The notes: a model not told the origin generated them from the letters alone. A stretch of 64,000 nt of DNA from Augochlora pura (GCF_028453695.1 NC_135774.1:23560001-23624000); one strand, 5' to 3'; positions 51,230 to 62,213 are shown, numbered from the stretch's first letter. Translations and numbers: made by a program.

Positions 51230-51471
51230 TTAACCCCTTGCGCTATAATAACGTGTCAGACTCGTGACAAAGGTTCCATCATGGGATCTACTAAATATGA
51301 GTATCATTAATTTCTTCCAAATCGAAATAAAATTTAATTCTTCTGTTATTAAAATATTGAAACGGAAGTAAATAAAGACAATATAATAAACAAAAATTAT
51401 CTGTTCCTATTATTAAAAATATTAAGGAGAAGTAAGTGCTAATTGACGCAGCGTGAAAGGCAAGGGATTAA
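51230..51471. mobile_element. TTAA-flanked MITE
   Basis: The left end is TTAACCCCTTGCGCTATAAT; the right end in reverse is TTAATCCCTTGCCTTTCACG. It is 242 bp. The palindrome ACGTGTCAGACTCGT at 51251-51265 matches the other copies with one mismatch in an arm. Confidence 0.65.
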
Positions 51472-52137
51472 TGTATAATGTCTGTTCAGACTTCTATTAG
51501 AAATATATTACAATTTTTATCATCGATAAAAATCTGTCACGATCTCCAGATATATAATAAAAATTCGTTATAAATTAAGCTGTCGTATGATTTTATACTA
51601 TACAATACAGCTGTTTGAAAGCTATAAATCCAGTTATCTTGAAAATAACGTATTGTTGAGAAACTGTTAAATACAAAAGTTATTGTTGTAACTGAAAGTT
51701 ATGACTGTTTGATATAACTAGACTGCGGATTTTATACGTTTTTGACAGAAATAAGTAGGCGTGACTAAAGATAATAGACATATTAGATGAGTCTAAGAAA
51801 ATCAACGCGCCAGTTACAATTATTAAAATTATTAAACGAGGAATGAAATTTCCGTCCTTTACAATCGTTTCTAACAATCTGTACGTAACAATTTAATGAA
51901 CAATTTTTAACATAACGATCCGCAGTCTAGTTCAGACTATTTCATAATCGGCTCGTCGAACAATAAAATGAATTCGTATTCAACGAGACATCGAATTTCA
52001 GCGAGCGAAAACAGTTTTGGGAAATGATTCGTTCCTTATTTATGAAAAGTGGCTGACAAGATTTATATAGTTCCCGATTCGAACGATTCAATCAGTCAGG
52101 CTCGGGCGGCAGGCCGGTTAATTGGTCGGCTACTCAC

Positions 52138-52217
52138 CATATAGATCATCATACGTAGCAACCTCCACACCCCTGGCATCCTGGAGGTCCCAGCCTCTCA
52201 CGATGAGATACGCTTAT
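52138..52217 (-). CDS. Candidate first coding exon (signal peptide) of the miniature-like ZP gene
   Basis: On the minus strand a TTGCAG acceptor (after 52218) and a strong GTGAGT donor (52137) bound 80 bases. An ATG at 52179 with A at -3 gives 14 residues (MPGVWRLLRMMIYM), ending exactly in phase 0. That fits the phase-0 acceptor at 39768 and creates a signal-peptide-like start (WRLLRMMIYMVVGL). The plus-strand paralog has the same layout: a tiny signal exon, a phase-0 donor, then a long intron. The implied intron is 12.4 kb. Hydrophobicity is modest and the link is inferred; the exon could belong to an unseen gene. An alternative acceptor at 52212 would open another frame. Confidence 0.4.
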
Positions 52218-52678
52218 CTGCAACGAGACAAATACCGGTCGTTAGAGTTCGTTTTAATTTCGATAAAAAGGCCGCGCGCGCGCGTCTGGCGGCCGGCTAA
52301 GCTGCCGGAATGGGCTCGCAGCCGGATCTATTTTAATTTATCCGACCAGCATGGTCTAGCGAGCAAATTAACTGAACACCGTCGGCCAGGTCGCGGTTCG
52401 AATCCCAAGGAGGTCTCGGCGCAAAATTGATTTGCCGAGAGAAATCATGGTTATGGAGTTTCGAGTGTACGCGCGTACCCGATCCATTCCGTGGAATCAG
52501 GATACCCGGCTGCGTTCGAGATCGGTTAACTATGAGCGATCGAGATTATTAGTCTCGAAACTATTGCTTGTGTTTTGCCACGGTTCTGTGCCGAACCGAC
52601 GCGGCACCGATAACACCGGCCCATCCGTGTTTTTACCAGCGCTGCGATTTTGAACTCGGATTACAACGACGCGTTATC

Positions 52679-53342
52679 TTAACACTTAACGGACGGGCCC
52701 CGTAGATTTACGTTTCTCCATTCTGACTTCCTAGGACGGGCCACGTTTTACGTTTCTGCTTGAATTTTTAGTACGTTGCGTTAGTTTTTTCATTTTACAC
52801 ACATTGTATTATTTTTTCTTAGTGCCATTAGTTATAGCACTATCTGCTTGTTGTTCCTATGGCGTAGTTTCGATTTTAGAATGTATTTCTCAATCATTTT
52901 ATAACGGTAAAAATGGCAAGTAGCAAAGAGCATATCACACGCTTAAAAAATACTAAACGCTTTAATGAATACTCTTATGAAATATTATAAGAAATATAAT
53001 TGTTTTAATAAACTTTTATTGTAGTTACAACACTTTAATCCTCTTACTGCCGAACAACGATATATATTCTTATTATTTTTATCAAAGAAGAATTTCATTT
53101 CTTATTTCTCCTCCCTTTTTGACTTTGGTGCTTATTAAATTTTACAAAATTCTTGCGATTTCTTTCTGAAACCTTATCAAACTATATCAAACGAGTTTTG
53201 TACATTTCGCTCGGATATACAGGAGTCTTTCGGTCGGCACTAAGAGCGTTAAATCTGTACATTCATGTTTATTTAATTCCCCTGAAAAATGCTCGGAAAC
53301 TAGGAAAGACAGAGCAGTTTCGACCCGTCCGTTAAGCGTTAA
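52679..53342. mobile_element. TTAA-flanked MITE, long GGACGGG family
   Basis: Terminal repeats TTAACACTTAACGGACGGG and, in reverse, TTAACGCTTAACGGACGGG (18 of 19). It is 664 bp with no credible ORF. A relative lies at 57599-57769. Confidence 0.75.
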
Positions 53343-53726
53343 ATCGTGGCAAAAAATCACGGAACCCTTTGAGCTTATCGGACGTTGTAAAAGTTGCTTG
53401 AAAACCAGCGAGAGCAGATCGGATATGTAAAAATTTCAGTCCGGTCGCAAACGTACACGGAACTTACGGTGGAACTTCCACGAACTCGTTACGGTTCTGA
53501 TGTTAAAAATACTTTAGCGACTGCAAAAAGACGGTTCGGTTCTCCAGGCATTAAGAACTTTGCTTATTATAATATTCACGGTGAACTTTCGAATATTGTA
53601 ATATCCAGCCACTTATCCGGGACGTCTTAGGAGCTCCCGCGGAACATCCGAGGAGAATTATTCGGAGAATCTCAACAGCAAAAATATGTTGCAACGTGAT
53701 TTCAACGAACGATAGACAATTCTATT

Positions 53727-54163
53727 AGGTTCGTGCATATCTTGCATTGCATATCTTTTTCCAAAAGCTGTTTATTTCACTAAAATATGCTCCATTTGCT
53801 CCGATACGAAATTTTTCAGACTGCCTTTATTTTCATACTGTTCAGCCCATGTTCTAAATGTTTAAACAAGTGAAAGTCGACTGGCGAAAGGTCCGTCGAA
53901 TAAGCTGGGCTCTGAAAAATTTAATCTTTTAATTAATTTCTTTTCGCAATTATTTTGCACGGCGTACGCGACCGAGACGAAATTCAAAATAAATAAGAAA
54001 ATCGAACACTTTTGACAAAATCTTCTCTGTTGAAATGTGACTCTGGCAATAGACGATACGACTATAAACAAGATTATGCCGGAAAGAAAAAGCATAACGA
54101 AAACAGAGAGACAACGTTCGCGTGCGAAGGAAGTCCGACATTTCATATGCACCAACCTAACAC
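53727..54163 (-). pseudogene. Internally deleted mariner transposase relic
   Basis: The left end TTAGGTTCGTGCATATC and the right end in reverse TTAGGTTGGTGCATATGAAA are mariner-like terminal repeats. On the minus strand about 53800-53910 reads AYSTDLSPVDFHLFKHLE, the conserved block near the last catalytic Asp of Tc1/mariner transposases, followed by a stop. The 437-bp relic lacks most of the transposase. It is a cut-and-paste DNA transposon fragment and is not functional. Confidence 0.75.
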
Positions 54164-55249
54164 AACAAGAAAATTGACACGCACGGCATAATCGATTAAA
54201 ACCTGTTAAAAGAAAGCACTCGAAAATGTAGGCCACCCTCCAGAGTTCAATAAAGTCTCCAACTATGGCGAAATTGATGTCCATCGAAATTTATCGGGTG
54301 CACGTCGGTCAAACTGTTCCAGAAACGGAAAAACTGTTCCCCCGTCGATGCTGCCCGAAGAACCGGCGTGTCGTCATTCCCCGTAGACGACCGGCCACTC
54401 CGTAAATCATACGATTTTCTTTAACACGCTTGTAAGTTGCGCGGCCCATTCAGCCGCTATTAGGCCGGATGATTTACGCCGTCGATAAATCTATTAAACC
54501 TTGTACAACATAACTGCAAAACAAACGGCGGGATCTCGCCTACATAATAAACGAGACGAATGGCACCGAAGGAACAACAACCGTCGTCGGGCAATTCCCA
54601 TACCGGTTGGGACGCGGTGTTCCGTGATTAGCGTTGACCCGGCGATGATTATCGTCCGACTGTTGCGCCGATTTATCGCGCGAGATGGTCCGCGAAGATA
54701 GTCTCGCCGTCTACCGTTGTCTTTATTCGACGGACAGCCTAGCTCTCGAGTACGCCGCTGAACGGCCAGAACGAGGAAGGGGAAGTTACAAGCGCAGAAT
54801 TCGCGGCCGTAACCCACTTACGCGCGGGGCTTTGTTGATTGGGACGTACCGCGAAACGAAGTCGCTAATGAATCGATAAGCGATGCGCTGCTGCCGGTCC
54901 GGTCCGGTACGGTCCGGTCCGGCCGGTTCCCCTGTTCCTCGGAGCGTGGTTCTACTAATGCTGGTTTCGCGTACCCAGTAGATCCCATGATCAACGACCG
55001 GGGTCGGTATACATCGGCGCAACAATATACCGTCCAGCGATCCGTATCGCCCATCGGGCGCGAATAAACGAACGATAGGAAATCGTAATTACATGGGAGA
55101 CCGACCGTTTGCTTTTGCTTCGGTTACGCATCTTATTACACGGCAATAAATATGCAAACGCGGTACAGCGACTCGCGTTCGCCGCACCCGTGCCCGTTTC
55201 GTGATACTATATTCCCTACGTCTCGGTATAATGTGAAATACAAATACGC

Positions 55250-55444
55250 GTGGCAGGCAGGATGAACGAAGCGGCTGGAGGAAAAAACGCGGGGAGGGTT
55301 TGCGAGCGGGATGCAGGATCGTTGAAACACCTGTTAGAAGATTGCGAAGGGATGGAGAAGATCCGGCCGAAGGGTTGGAGGGAAGACGAAGTCGTGGGAG
55401 AGCTTAGGAACGTGGAGAAAAATGAGATAAAGGATGCGGGATAA
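55250..55444 (+). pseudogene. Non-LTR retrotransposon 3' fragment
   Basis: A 64-residue open frame contains CERDAGSLKHLLEDCEGM followed by a Lys/Glu-rich helix. This matches the zinc-knuckle C-terminus (C...H....C) of insect non-LTR reverse transcriptases. Only the 3' end is present, as expected from 5' truncation; an AT-rich tail follows. There is no RT core in the window. Confidence 0.6.
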
Positions 55445-55526
55445 GGAGGAAGATTTTTGTAGTAGAGAGAATATATTGTAAATCTGCTTTGCTTCAGTTT
55501 CGTACAACTATTGTTTTATTTTTAAA

Positions 55527-55905
55527 AAAGACACCAATTAAAAGTTTATATTATTATCTTATTATCTTATTATCTTATTATATTATTACTATATTGTATT
55601 ATTATATTATTATTATATTATATATAAAATTGAACTAGTTTTTAGAATTCGTTGTTATTGCAATGTATTCGAGTAAATGAAATTTTACCAGGGTATTTAA
55701 GATGTAATAGAGTTAACATATCGTCCACTATGATAAAAAGACACCAATTAAAAGTTTATATTATTATATTATTTTTATATTATATATAAAATTTAACTAG
55801 TTTTTAAAATTCTTCATTATTGCAATGTATTCAAAGAAACGAAATTTTACCATGGTATTTAAGATATAATAGATTTAACATATCATTTATTATGATAAAT
55901 TATAA
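55527..55905. repeat. Tandem duplication of an AT-rich unit of about 200 bp
   Basis: AAAAAGACACCAATTAAAAG begins both units (about 55527 and 55736), and later blocks (ATTGCAATGTATTC, GAAATTTTACCA, ACTATGATAAA) recur in order. The unit resembles the interior of the nested MITE at 61185-61428. It lies just downstream of the non-LTR fragment. Confidence 0.7.
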
Positions 55906-56939
55906 CTTTATAATTTTAGTTTCATTGACTGTCACTCGCGTACGCGGAGTTCGACAGACTGTGCTGTAATTATTGTTTTGTCGGTGCATTTTATTTCCTT
56001 CGCAAGATTAAGTTTCTCCATTCGTAACTGTAAAATATTTCGCAATAAAAATATATGTTATATTTAATTTCCCTGTCAAAATTGACATCGTATTCATTTT
56101 AAGAATAATATGTTTCAGTAAGAGTTTGACAGACTTTGTCTTTATTTGTCGCAAATTCGGATACTCGTGGTCAAAGATTAAACACCATAGGAATTTCTGC
56201 AGTCGATATTCGGCACTTGTCGTCCCCTGTTCTCCGGAAAAATTAATTTATGGCCCATCGGCGACGGGAGTCGATGACTCGGAACGACAACCGGATAAAA
56301 ATGAAATAACGATCGCGGCTCGGCTAAAAACAGTAAAACAGTAAAAACCTGTTCCTCCCCGTGATCATTCGTAAAAGCTCGTTCCGCGATTAAGCATGTA
56401 TTCGCTAGTGTTGCTTAAGCCGATGGTCCCTTCGCCGGATCGGCGGCGAACATCAATCGGTCGGCTCGCCACCGGATTACTACGAATCCGTGATCGACTT
56501 TACGACCGTCGCCGCGCCGCGGAAATCGAGGTAACGCGCGAGCCCAATCGCCGCGGAATCGCTTCGAGCGCGATCGACGCTGCCGCCGCTCCGCCGCCGG
56601 GTTCCCAAGCACATTTGCGGTTTCGTACGGTGTTCGAAGGCGGAGGTTTTTTGCCGAATTAAACGCATCGCTTGGCCGATCCTCTCGATTGACAGCGATC
56701 GGCTTACAGCCTCGTTTTCATAATGACCGGGCGGACGCCGGTGATACCACCGCTCCGAGCGGTCCCATTCTTCGCTCGACGTCTCCGATCGCCCGGCCGC
56801 TTCTCTACGCCTCCTATTGATCCTCTAACAACACCAACTCTTCGACACTTTTTTCCGGCCGCGATCTGTCTCTCACGGAGCATCGGATCTGATAATCCAT
56901 CATTTCTTCTTGCGACTCTTGTTCTCTTCCTGCCTCTCG

Positions 56940-57000
56940 TCTTTTTCTTCTCTCTCACTCTCTCTCTCTCTCGCTCTCTCTTTCTCTTTCTCTCTTTTGC
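56940..57000. repeat. CT-rich tract
   Basis: Imperfect TC/TTC run. The ORFs over it encode only low-complexity sequence. Confidence 0.85.
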
Positions 57001-57598
57001 CCGGTACCGTCGAGATGAAGTTCTCGCTTGTTGGAACGTTTTTTTCGGTTCGGGTTTTAATCCTGATCAGGGGCAACGTTTTTGTCAAACTCCGAGAATT
57101 CAACTGTGTTCTTTCGAAACACGATCATTGATCCAGAATGGGGGAGCCGACCGCAGTACGACTTCCTCGAGCCTTTTTTCTCTCGTTACCACGCTCGCCG
57201 GCTTTCGGGCGCGATCCATTAACCGTATGAACGATACGGGAGTCCTTTTTCATTCACGATTACCGGGTTGTAAAGTTCGAAAGGCGGTTTTAATTGCCTT
57301 TTTAGCAGCTCGTTCTACCTCTCTCTCTCTCTCCCTCTTTCTCTCGCGCGCGCTGTCCTCACTGCGGACCCGATAAATACCCGAGACCCGGAGCAGGAAA
57401 TGTTTATCGAATCGGTTTTTATCCTAACACGATGATGTAAGATTATGGCCGAGCTTTCTAACAGTTGGCGTTTCTATCATCGATTTTTATAGTTCGTCTT
57501 GTTACTACGAGTCGGAACAAACATCGTATGTACGCAGACTTGATATTTTAATTACCACACGGGTACAGGTTTGGTAATTAAAACCACAAAACATAACC

Positions 57599-57769
57599 TA
57601 AACACTTAACGGACGGGTCGAATCTGCTCTGTCTTTCTCGGTTTCACTTTTTAAGAAGATTGAATAAACATACATGCATGATTTTAAGTTGCACAGTAGA
57701 ATCAGCAGAAAAATAATTATAACTAATGGTATCAAGAAAAAATAACTTCCTGGTCTAGTTAAGTGTTAA
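57599..57769. mobile_element. Short relative of the GGACGGG-family MITE
   Basis: It starts AACACTTAACGGACGGGTCG like the 52679 element and ends with AGTTAAGTGTTAA. Its right end joins a second inverted fragment, forming the perfect hairpin at 57746-57782. Confidence 0.55.
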
Positions 57770-57782
57770 CTAGACCAGGAAG
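57746..57782. repeat. Perfect 17-bp inverted repeat with 3-nt loop
   Basis: CTTCCTGGTCTAGTTAA (57746-57762) and its exact reverse complement (57766-57782) flank GTG. It looks like two element ends meeting head to head around TTAA. Confidence 0.75.
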
Positions 57783-58227
57783 AGTTAAAAAAGTTGGAAA
57801 ACTAATTTATCATATGCAACTTGACTTTGTTGTTAAGATTAAACAATACACTTTGTAAAATTGTTGGCGTTACTGTTGAAGTGTAAAAGAACATATAAAA
57901 TGAAATAAAGTATCTAACAAGCCAGGTACATTTTATATCCTATTTTAAAACAGGGAAGGTCAGCAAATGCCAACCATTTTTATTTTATAATTTTCTGTTA
58001 TGCCGGTATGTAGGACTATTTTGCAGAATACAGTAATCACCGACATTTCCAGCAAGTAAGCTAGCATTTCAAGCAACATACTTTTCAAGACACTCCTTCT
58101 ACATGCGTTGCTCTTCCTACCAACCTCGATGCGACGTGTAATCATTTAAATTATTTGTCAGAAACAAGATACTGAGACAACAATAATAATATCAATAATA
58201 GCAATAATAATACTAATAATAGAGACG

Positions 58228-58478
58228 TTAACCCCTTGCACTACGACTCTTTGCATGCTGCGTTGATTAGCACTTACTTGTTCTTAATATTTTCCCTAAT
58301 AGGACCAAACAATTTTGATTTCCTCTGTTATTTTTATTTACTTTCATTTTTAAACTTTGATAACAGAAAAATTAAATTCGATTTCGATTTCAAAGAAATT
58401 AATAATATTCATATTTAGTAGATCTTGCATGAAAACTTTGTCACGAGTCGGACTCGTTGTTATAATGCAAGAGGTTAA
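58228..58478. mobile_element. TTAA-flanked MITE
   Basis: The left end is TTAACCCCTTGCACTAC; the right end in reverse is TTAACCTCTTGCATTAT. It is 251 bp. The perfect palindrome ACGAGTC-G-GACTCGT is at 58443-58457 near the right end. The interior is homologous to the copy at 61117-61684. Confidence 0.75.
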
Positions 58479-58695
58479 CACGGTCCGTGCCAAGCCATTT
58501 TTGCCTGACTTGTCGTTCAGGCCATTTGATATTTTGTCTAAAGACTGATACATTAAATATAATTATTAATTATTGTATATATAACAAATAATTAAACTTA
58601 TGTGTTTTGTTGCATTTTGTATAATGCATCATTTTTTTTGGTCGAAATATATTTTACAAAATTACATTTGTCACAAAATAGATGTTTTCAGCGCA

Positions 58696-58944
58696 TTAAC
58701 CTCTTAGGCACGGCGCACCACTATAGTGGCTTTCGTGAATGTTTCGTGCTTTACTCAATTGTTTTATTAATTATTAAAGTAAACGATTAAAGTAAAAGTG
58801 TGTATATACAATACATTGAGAAAAGAATATATGTAATTAATACTATATATAGGTATACGAAACAAAATATATATTAAGAGAAAATGGTAATTTAGTTACG
58901 AAAAACTTTATTTGCGCAAAATCCTGCCATGCCTAAGAGGTTAA
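58696..58944. mobile_element. TTAA-flanked MITE, TTAGGCA family
   Basis: Both ends read TTAACCTCTTAGGCA inward, with 17 of 18 bases matching. It is 249 bp. A CCACTATAGTGG palindrome lies just inside the left end. A further single end of a related element follows at about 58957-58998. Confidence 0.75.
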
Positions 58945-59874
58945 ATAAATATAACTGCGTGTACCACTGGTGGTACACGTGGCATGGAGCGTGTTAACCT
59001 TGCTATTTCGCGGAGTAGTAACATAACCTTGCTATTATGCGGAGTAGTAACATAACCTTGACGAATATCGAAATGTCCATTAGTCAACCGAGTAAATCAG
59101 CGAATCCGTGGCCGCGCACTCTGCGATCGCGAACAGTTAACAATTGAAAAGTCGGTGCTGGGCGCGTGGAACGCCTGAGATTCGGCTCCGCCACGTGCAC
59201 ATCTGGCAAGGCCACACCGGCTCGTTTCGTCGTGGGTTTATGACACTCGAATCGTTGCAATGGACAGCCGGTTCGAAACGCTGGAACACACACGTGGGCA
59301 GCGGAACTTTCGCGGTTAGAAACAAATTTGACTAACTGATTCCGTTCGCCTCCTTGAATCCGAAAGTAACGGTACGCCAGATGTCCGTGCCATCGAGTCG
59401 GGTCATTAAGAAATCTTAATAGAAGCCAAGAACGAAAGGTAGCTTTAATCTCAACTTGTCCCCGCACCGATGACAACGCGTTCTTACAAATTGCTTTGAC
59501 AATGTTTAGACGCGCGCGATTGCGAAACTCGTTTCGTTCCCCAATAAGTAGCTTTATAAATAAAATAGTGGTTAAGTTAGCGTAGAAGAGACGATTGTGT
59601 CTATGACATAAAATTGTTTATAGAAAATATATATGTATATATATAGTCTGGAATCGTCTCAATTAAATGTATACGATACAATGGAAACAAAAGGAATGGT
59701 TAGACATTGTCTAGATCCCAGAAAGAATCGCTTCGTTCAGAAAATAATTCGCGAAACTATAATTAAATTATTTAGAATAAAATTGCTATTATCATCTTCA
59801 GTTGAATAGATTTGTATATGGATTATGGATCTTTATGTAAAACAAAAATTGTTTTCATTGACTGCAAAGGGAAC

Positions 59875-60119
59875 TTAAGCCTTTGCACTCGAGTGGTGAC
59901 TCTGAGGCACCACTAAAATTGTTACAGTACGTTCCAAAATAATGTTTATATCATGAAAAATTAGATTTCAAAAATTATTAAAAGTCTAACTGTTGTTGCA
60001 CGAGTTACAAGATTCAACTTCATATCAAAATACATTTTGTCATGTAAAGGAGAAATGCTATTTGTCAGGAAAGTTATTTCAGAATTACAGTTAAAACGGT
60101 GTCAAGTGCAAAGGATTAA
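59875..60119. mobile_element. TTAA-flanked MITE
   Basis: The left end is TTAAGCCTTTGCACTCGAGT; the right end in reverse is TTAATCCTTTGCACTTGACA. It is 245 bp and related over its length to the 40718 copy. A right-end fragment recurs at about 60388-60435, with the same flanking ACAGACATTTG, implying a local duplication. Confidence 0.75.
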
Positions 60120-61116
60120 CAGACATTTGATTTTAGTAAGTCGAGTATAATACAATCATGTTCTCCCGGGCTTACATCGAATACCCGGGGGTAATTGCAA
60201 ATCGCTATTTTGCGGGCGCTAAAAAAAATAATATAATAAATAGAGTATTTGTTAACAGGGTATAAGTTTAACGTTGGCTAATGAATATGAGATAAATAAA
60301 TATAAAATCATGCGGAGAAAATGAAGAAAGAGATAAAAAGTGGATAACAATAAATAACAATGTATTATCTGTCAATTATCTGTCGAAAAAACAGTTAAAA
60401 TGGCTTCAAGTGCCAAGGATTAACAGACATTTGTTTCTATTGTTAATGACTTGGAAAACGTACGGTAACAATTTCATTTCTACTTATTCATAGGAACCAT
60501 GGCAACGGTAGATTCGATTCGATCCTCTTCCCTGCGCATTAATTCGCAACACTAATCAGGCGTATCGTAACATTAGGAATAAAATAAGATGCAGTAGCTA
60601 CCGTGTGGGAAGCGGAACGCGGCCAAGGGAATTAATTAAAATCAAACGTAGCCGTGTCTTGTACGCATAAATGATTGCGGATTTCCAGCGATAGACGTCG
60701 GTTAGGCTCGCGAATCCACGTGTGCGGTTTGCGCGCTTCCCCCCCGATGACGGGAGGATACTACGACTGCTCTGTTTGCGGCGCATATCTAATTAACACG
60801 GTCGCGACGCCTGTAGCAGCGAGCCACGCCTCTGCCTGCTTTCGATTTGAATTTACATTAGCGAATACCAAACAATTACCGGTGATTGGTTAATGACTCG
60901 CGTGGCCGCCGGTGAAGAACTATCGTGCCGTGCTTATCCTAGCAGAACCATCGGCCAGGATAAACCTAATAGGCATCGAGCGCGCCGTAAAATCACGCGA
61001 ATACGCCGGCCAGATTAGGGGGGCTCGAGTAGAAAAAGTTGCTCGCGCAATTTCTGGCCGAGAACAATTTACGAACCGATCAACCCTTTACGGCGTCGTT
61101 CGCCGCGCTTACGATT

Positions 61117-61684
61117 TTAATTTCTTTGCACTATGATTCGTTCCGTGCCGCGTTAATTAGCATTTATTTGGTCTTAATACTTTCTTTGACACGTTCGTCG
61201 CCGCGGCACCCATATCTGGGTGACATTAATTTCTGACCAATTTTGAAAATTTATTTTTATTGCAATAGATTCGAGCAAAATGAATTCGTCTATGATTTTT
61301 CAAATGCGAAAGAGTTCTAATGTCATCCCCTATGATAAATGTGAACTTTTTACTTTTATTTTAATTAATTAAATTGCTTTAATTACGTGGGAATTTTAGT
61401 GTATAATTGTCGGCGACGAACGTGTTAATAGTACTAGACAATTCCTATTTCTTGTACTGTCTTTATATACTTTCATTTCTGTACTTTGATAAGAGAAGGA
61501 TTAAATGTGGTTTTGTTTCGAAATAAATTAATAATATTCATATTTCTTAGGTTGGTGGATATGAAATGTCGGATGTTTAAGTAAATATATAAAACTGTAT
61601 ATCTTTTTTTCAAAAGCTGTTGATTTAATCATGCATAAAATCTCTATCACGAGTCCGACTCGTTATCACAGTGCAAGGGGTTAA
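61117..61684. mobile_element. TTAA MITE carrying nested insertions
   Basis: The outer ends CTTTGCACTATG (left) and, in reverse, TTAACCCCTTGCACTGTGAT (right), and an interior like the 58228 copy, mark one element. It is interrupted by a second TTAA element at 61185-61428 and by a mariner-end fragment from about 61551. The palindrome ACGAGTC-C-GACTCGT is at 61649-61663. Confidence 0.7.
61185..61428. mobile_element. Nested TTAA-type MITE (ACACGTTCGTCGCCG family)
   Basis: A perfect 15-bp inverted repeat ACACGTTCGTCGCCG begins at 61189 and closes before the TTAA at 61425-61428. CACCCATATCTGGGTG forms a hairpin near the left end. The 244-bp element splits sequence that is continuous in the 58228 copy. 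Its interior is homologous to the duplicated units at 55527-55905. Confidence 0.7.
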
Positions 61685-62213
61685 GTTGCTTATCTGTTTA
61701 GCAGGATCGGGCCGATCACCCTCCCGCGATAACTGTTTTCTTGTCCGATTCGTAGACGTTGACTCGGAGTTCGTCGAACGAATTTATTACTGTCCAAACT
61801 TTCCGTTCACGCGGGGCCTCGAGATTTGGGAAATAATTATCAGGAGTTCGCGGAAGGAAGTTCTCCGAACTCTAGATGAAGTTTGTAGAGAATAATCGGA
61901 GTGAGAAATGGCGGAGGGGTCGGAATTCTTTCTTTCTTCCGTGGGGAATTCAGATTTTCGTTGATCGCGACGTCGAAATTTTAGCGAATGAAAATTGATT
62001 TGATACGGTTTGCGAATTATTGTTGCACTGACGCGATTGTGACAGAGTATATTGGCGTAGTTTCGTTGGTGCTATGTTGTTTCATTCGTGTTAGAACTTT
62101 GCGCGATTTCTATCATGATGTATGCTTGAAGAAAAAAGTTTAACTGAAAATGATTATTAATTTTAAAACAAAAAAATCAGTTGATCATTTCGATTGGTTC
62201 GATAGTACTAATA

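Larger units (their letters stand above)
39769..52137 (-). other. Gene-poor region, possible first intron of the miniature-like gene
   Basis: Apart from the repeats listed separately, I recognise no exon in this 12-kb stretch. The ORFs around 42335-42662, 44276-45423 and 48659-49051 overlap on both strands without family resemblance. If the 52138-52217 exon is right, this is intron; if not, it is intergenic. Confidence 0.5.

Noticed and set aside
56396..57376. Overlapping ORFs of 88 and 217 aa
   Set aside because: GC-rich and CT-repeat translation on both strands; low complexity and no domain.
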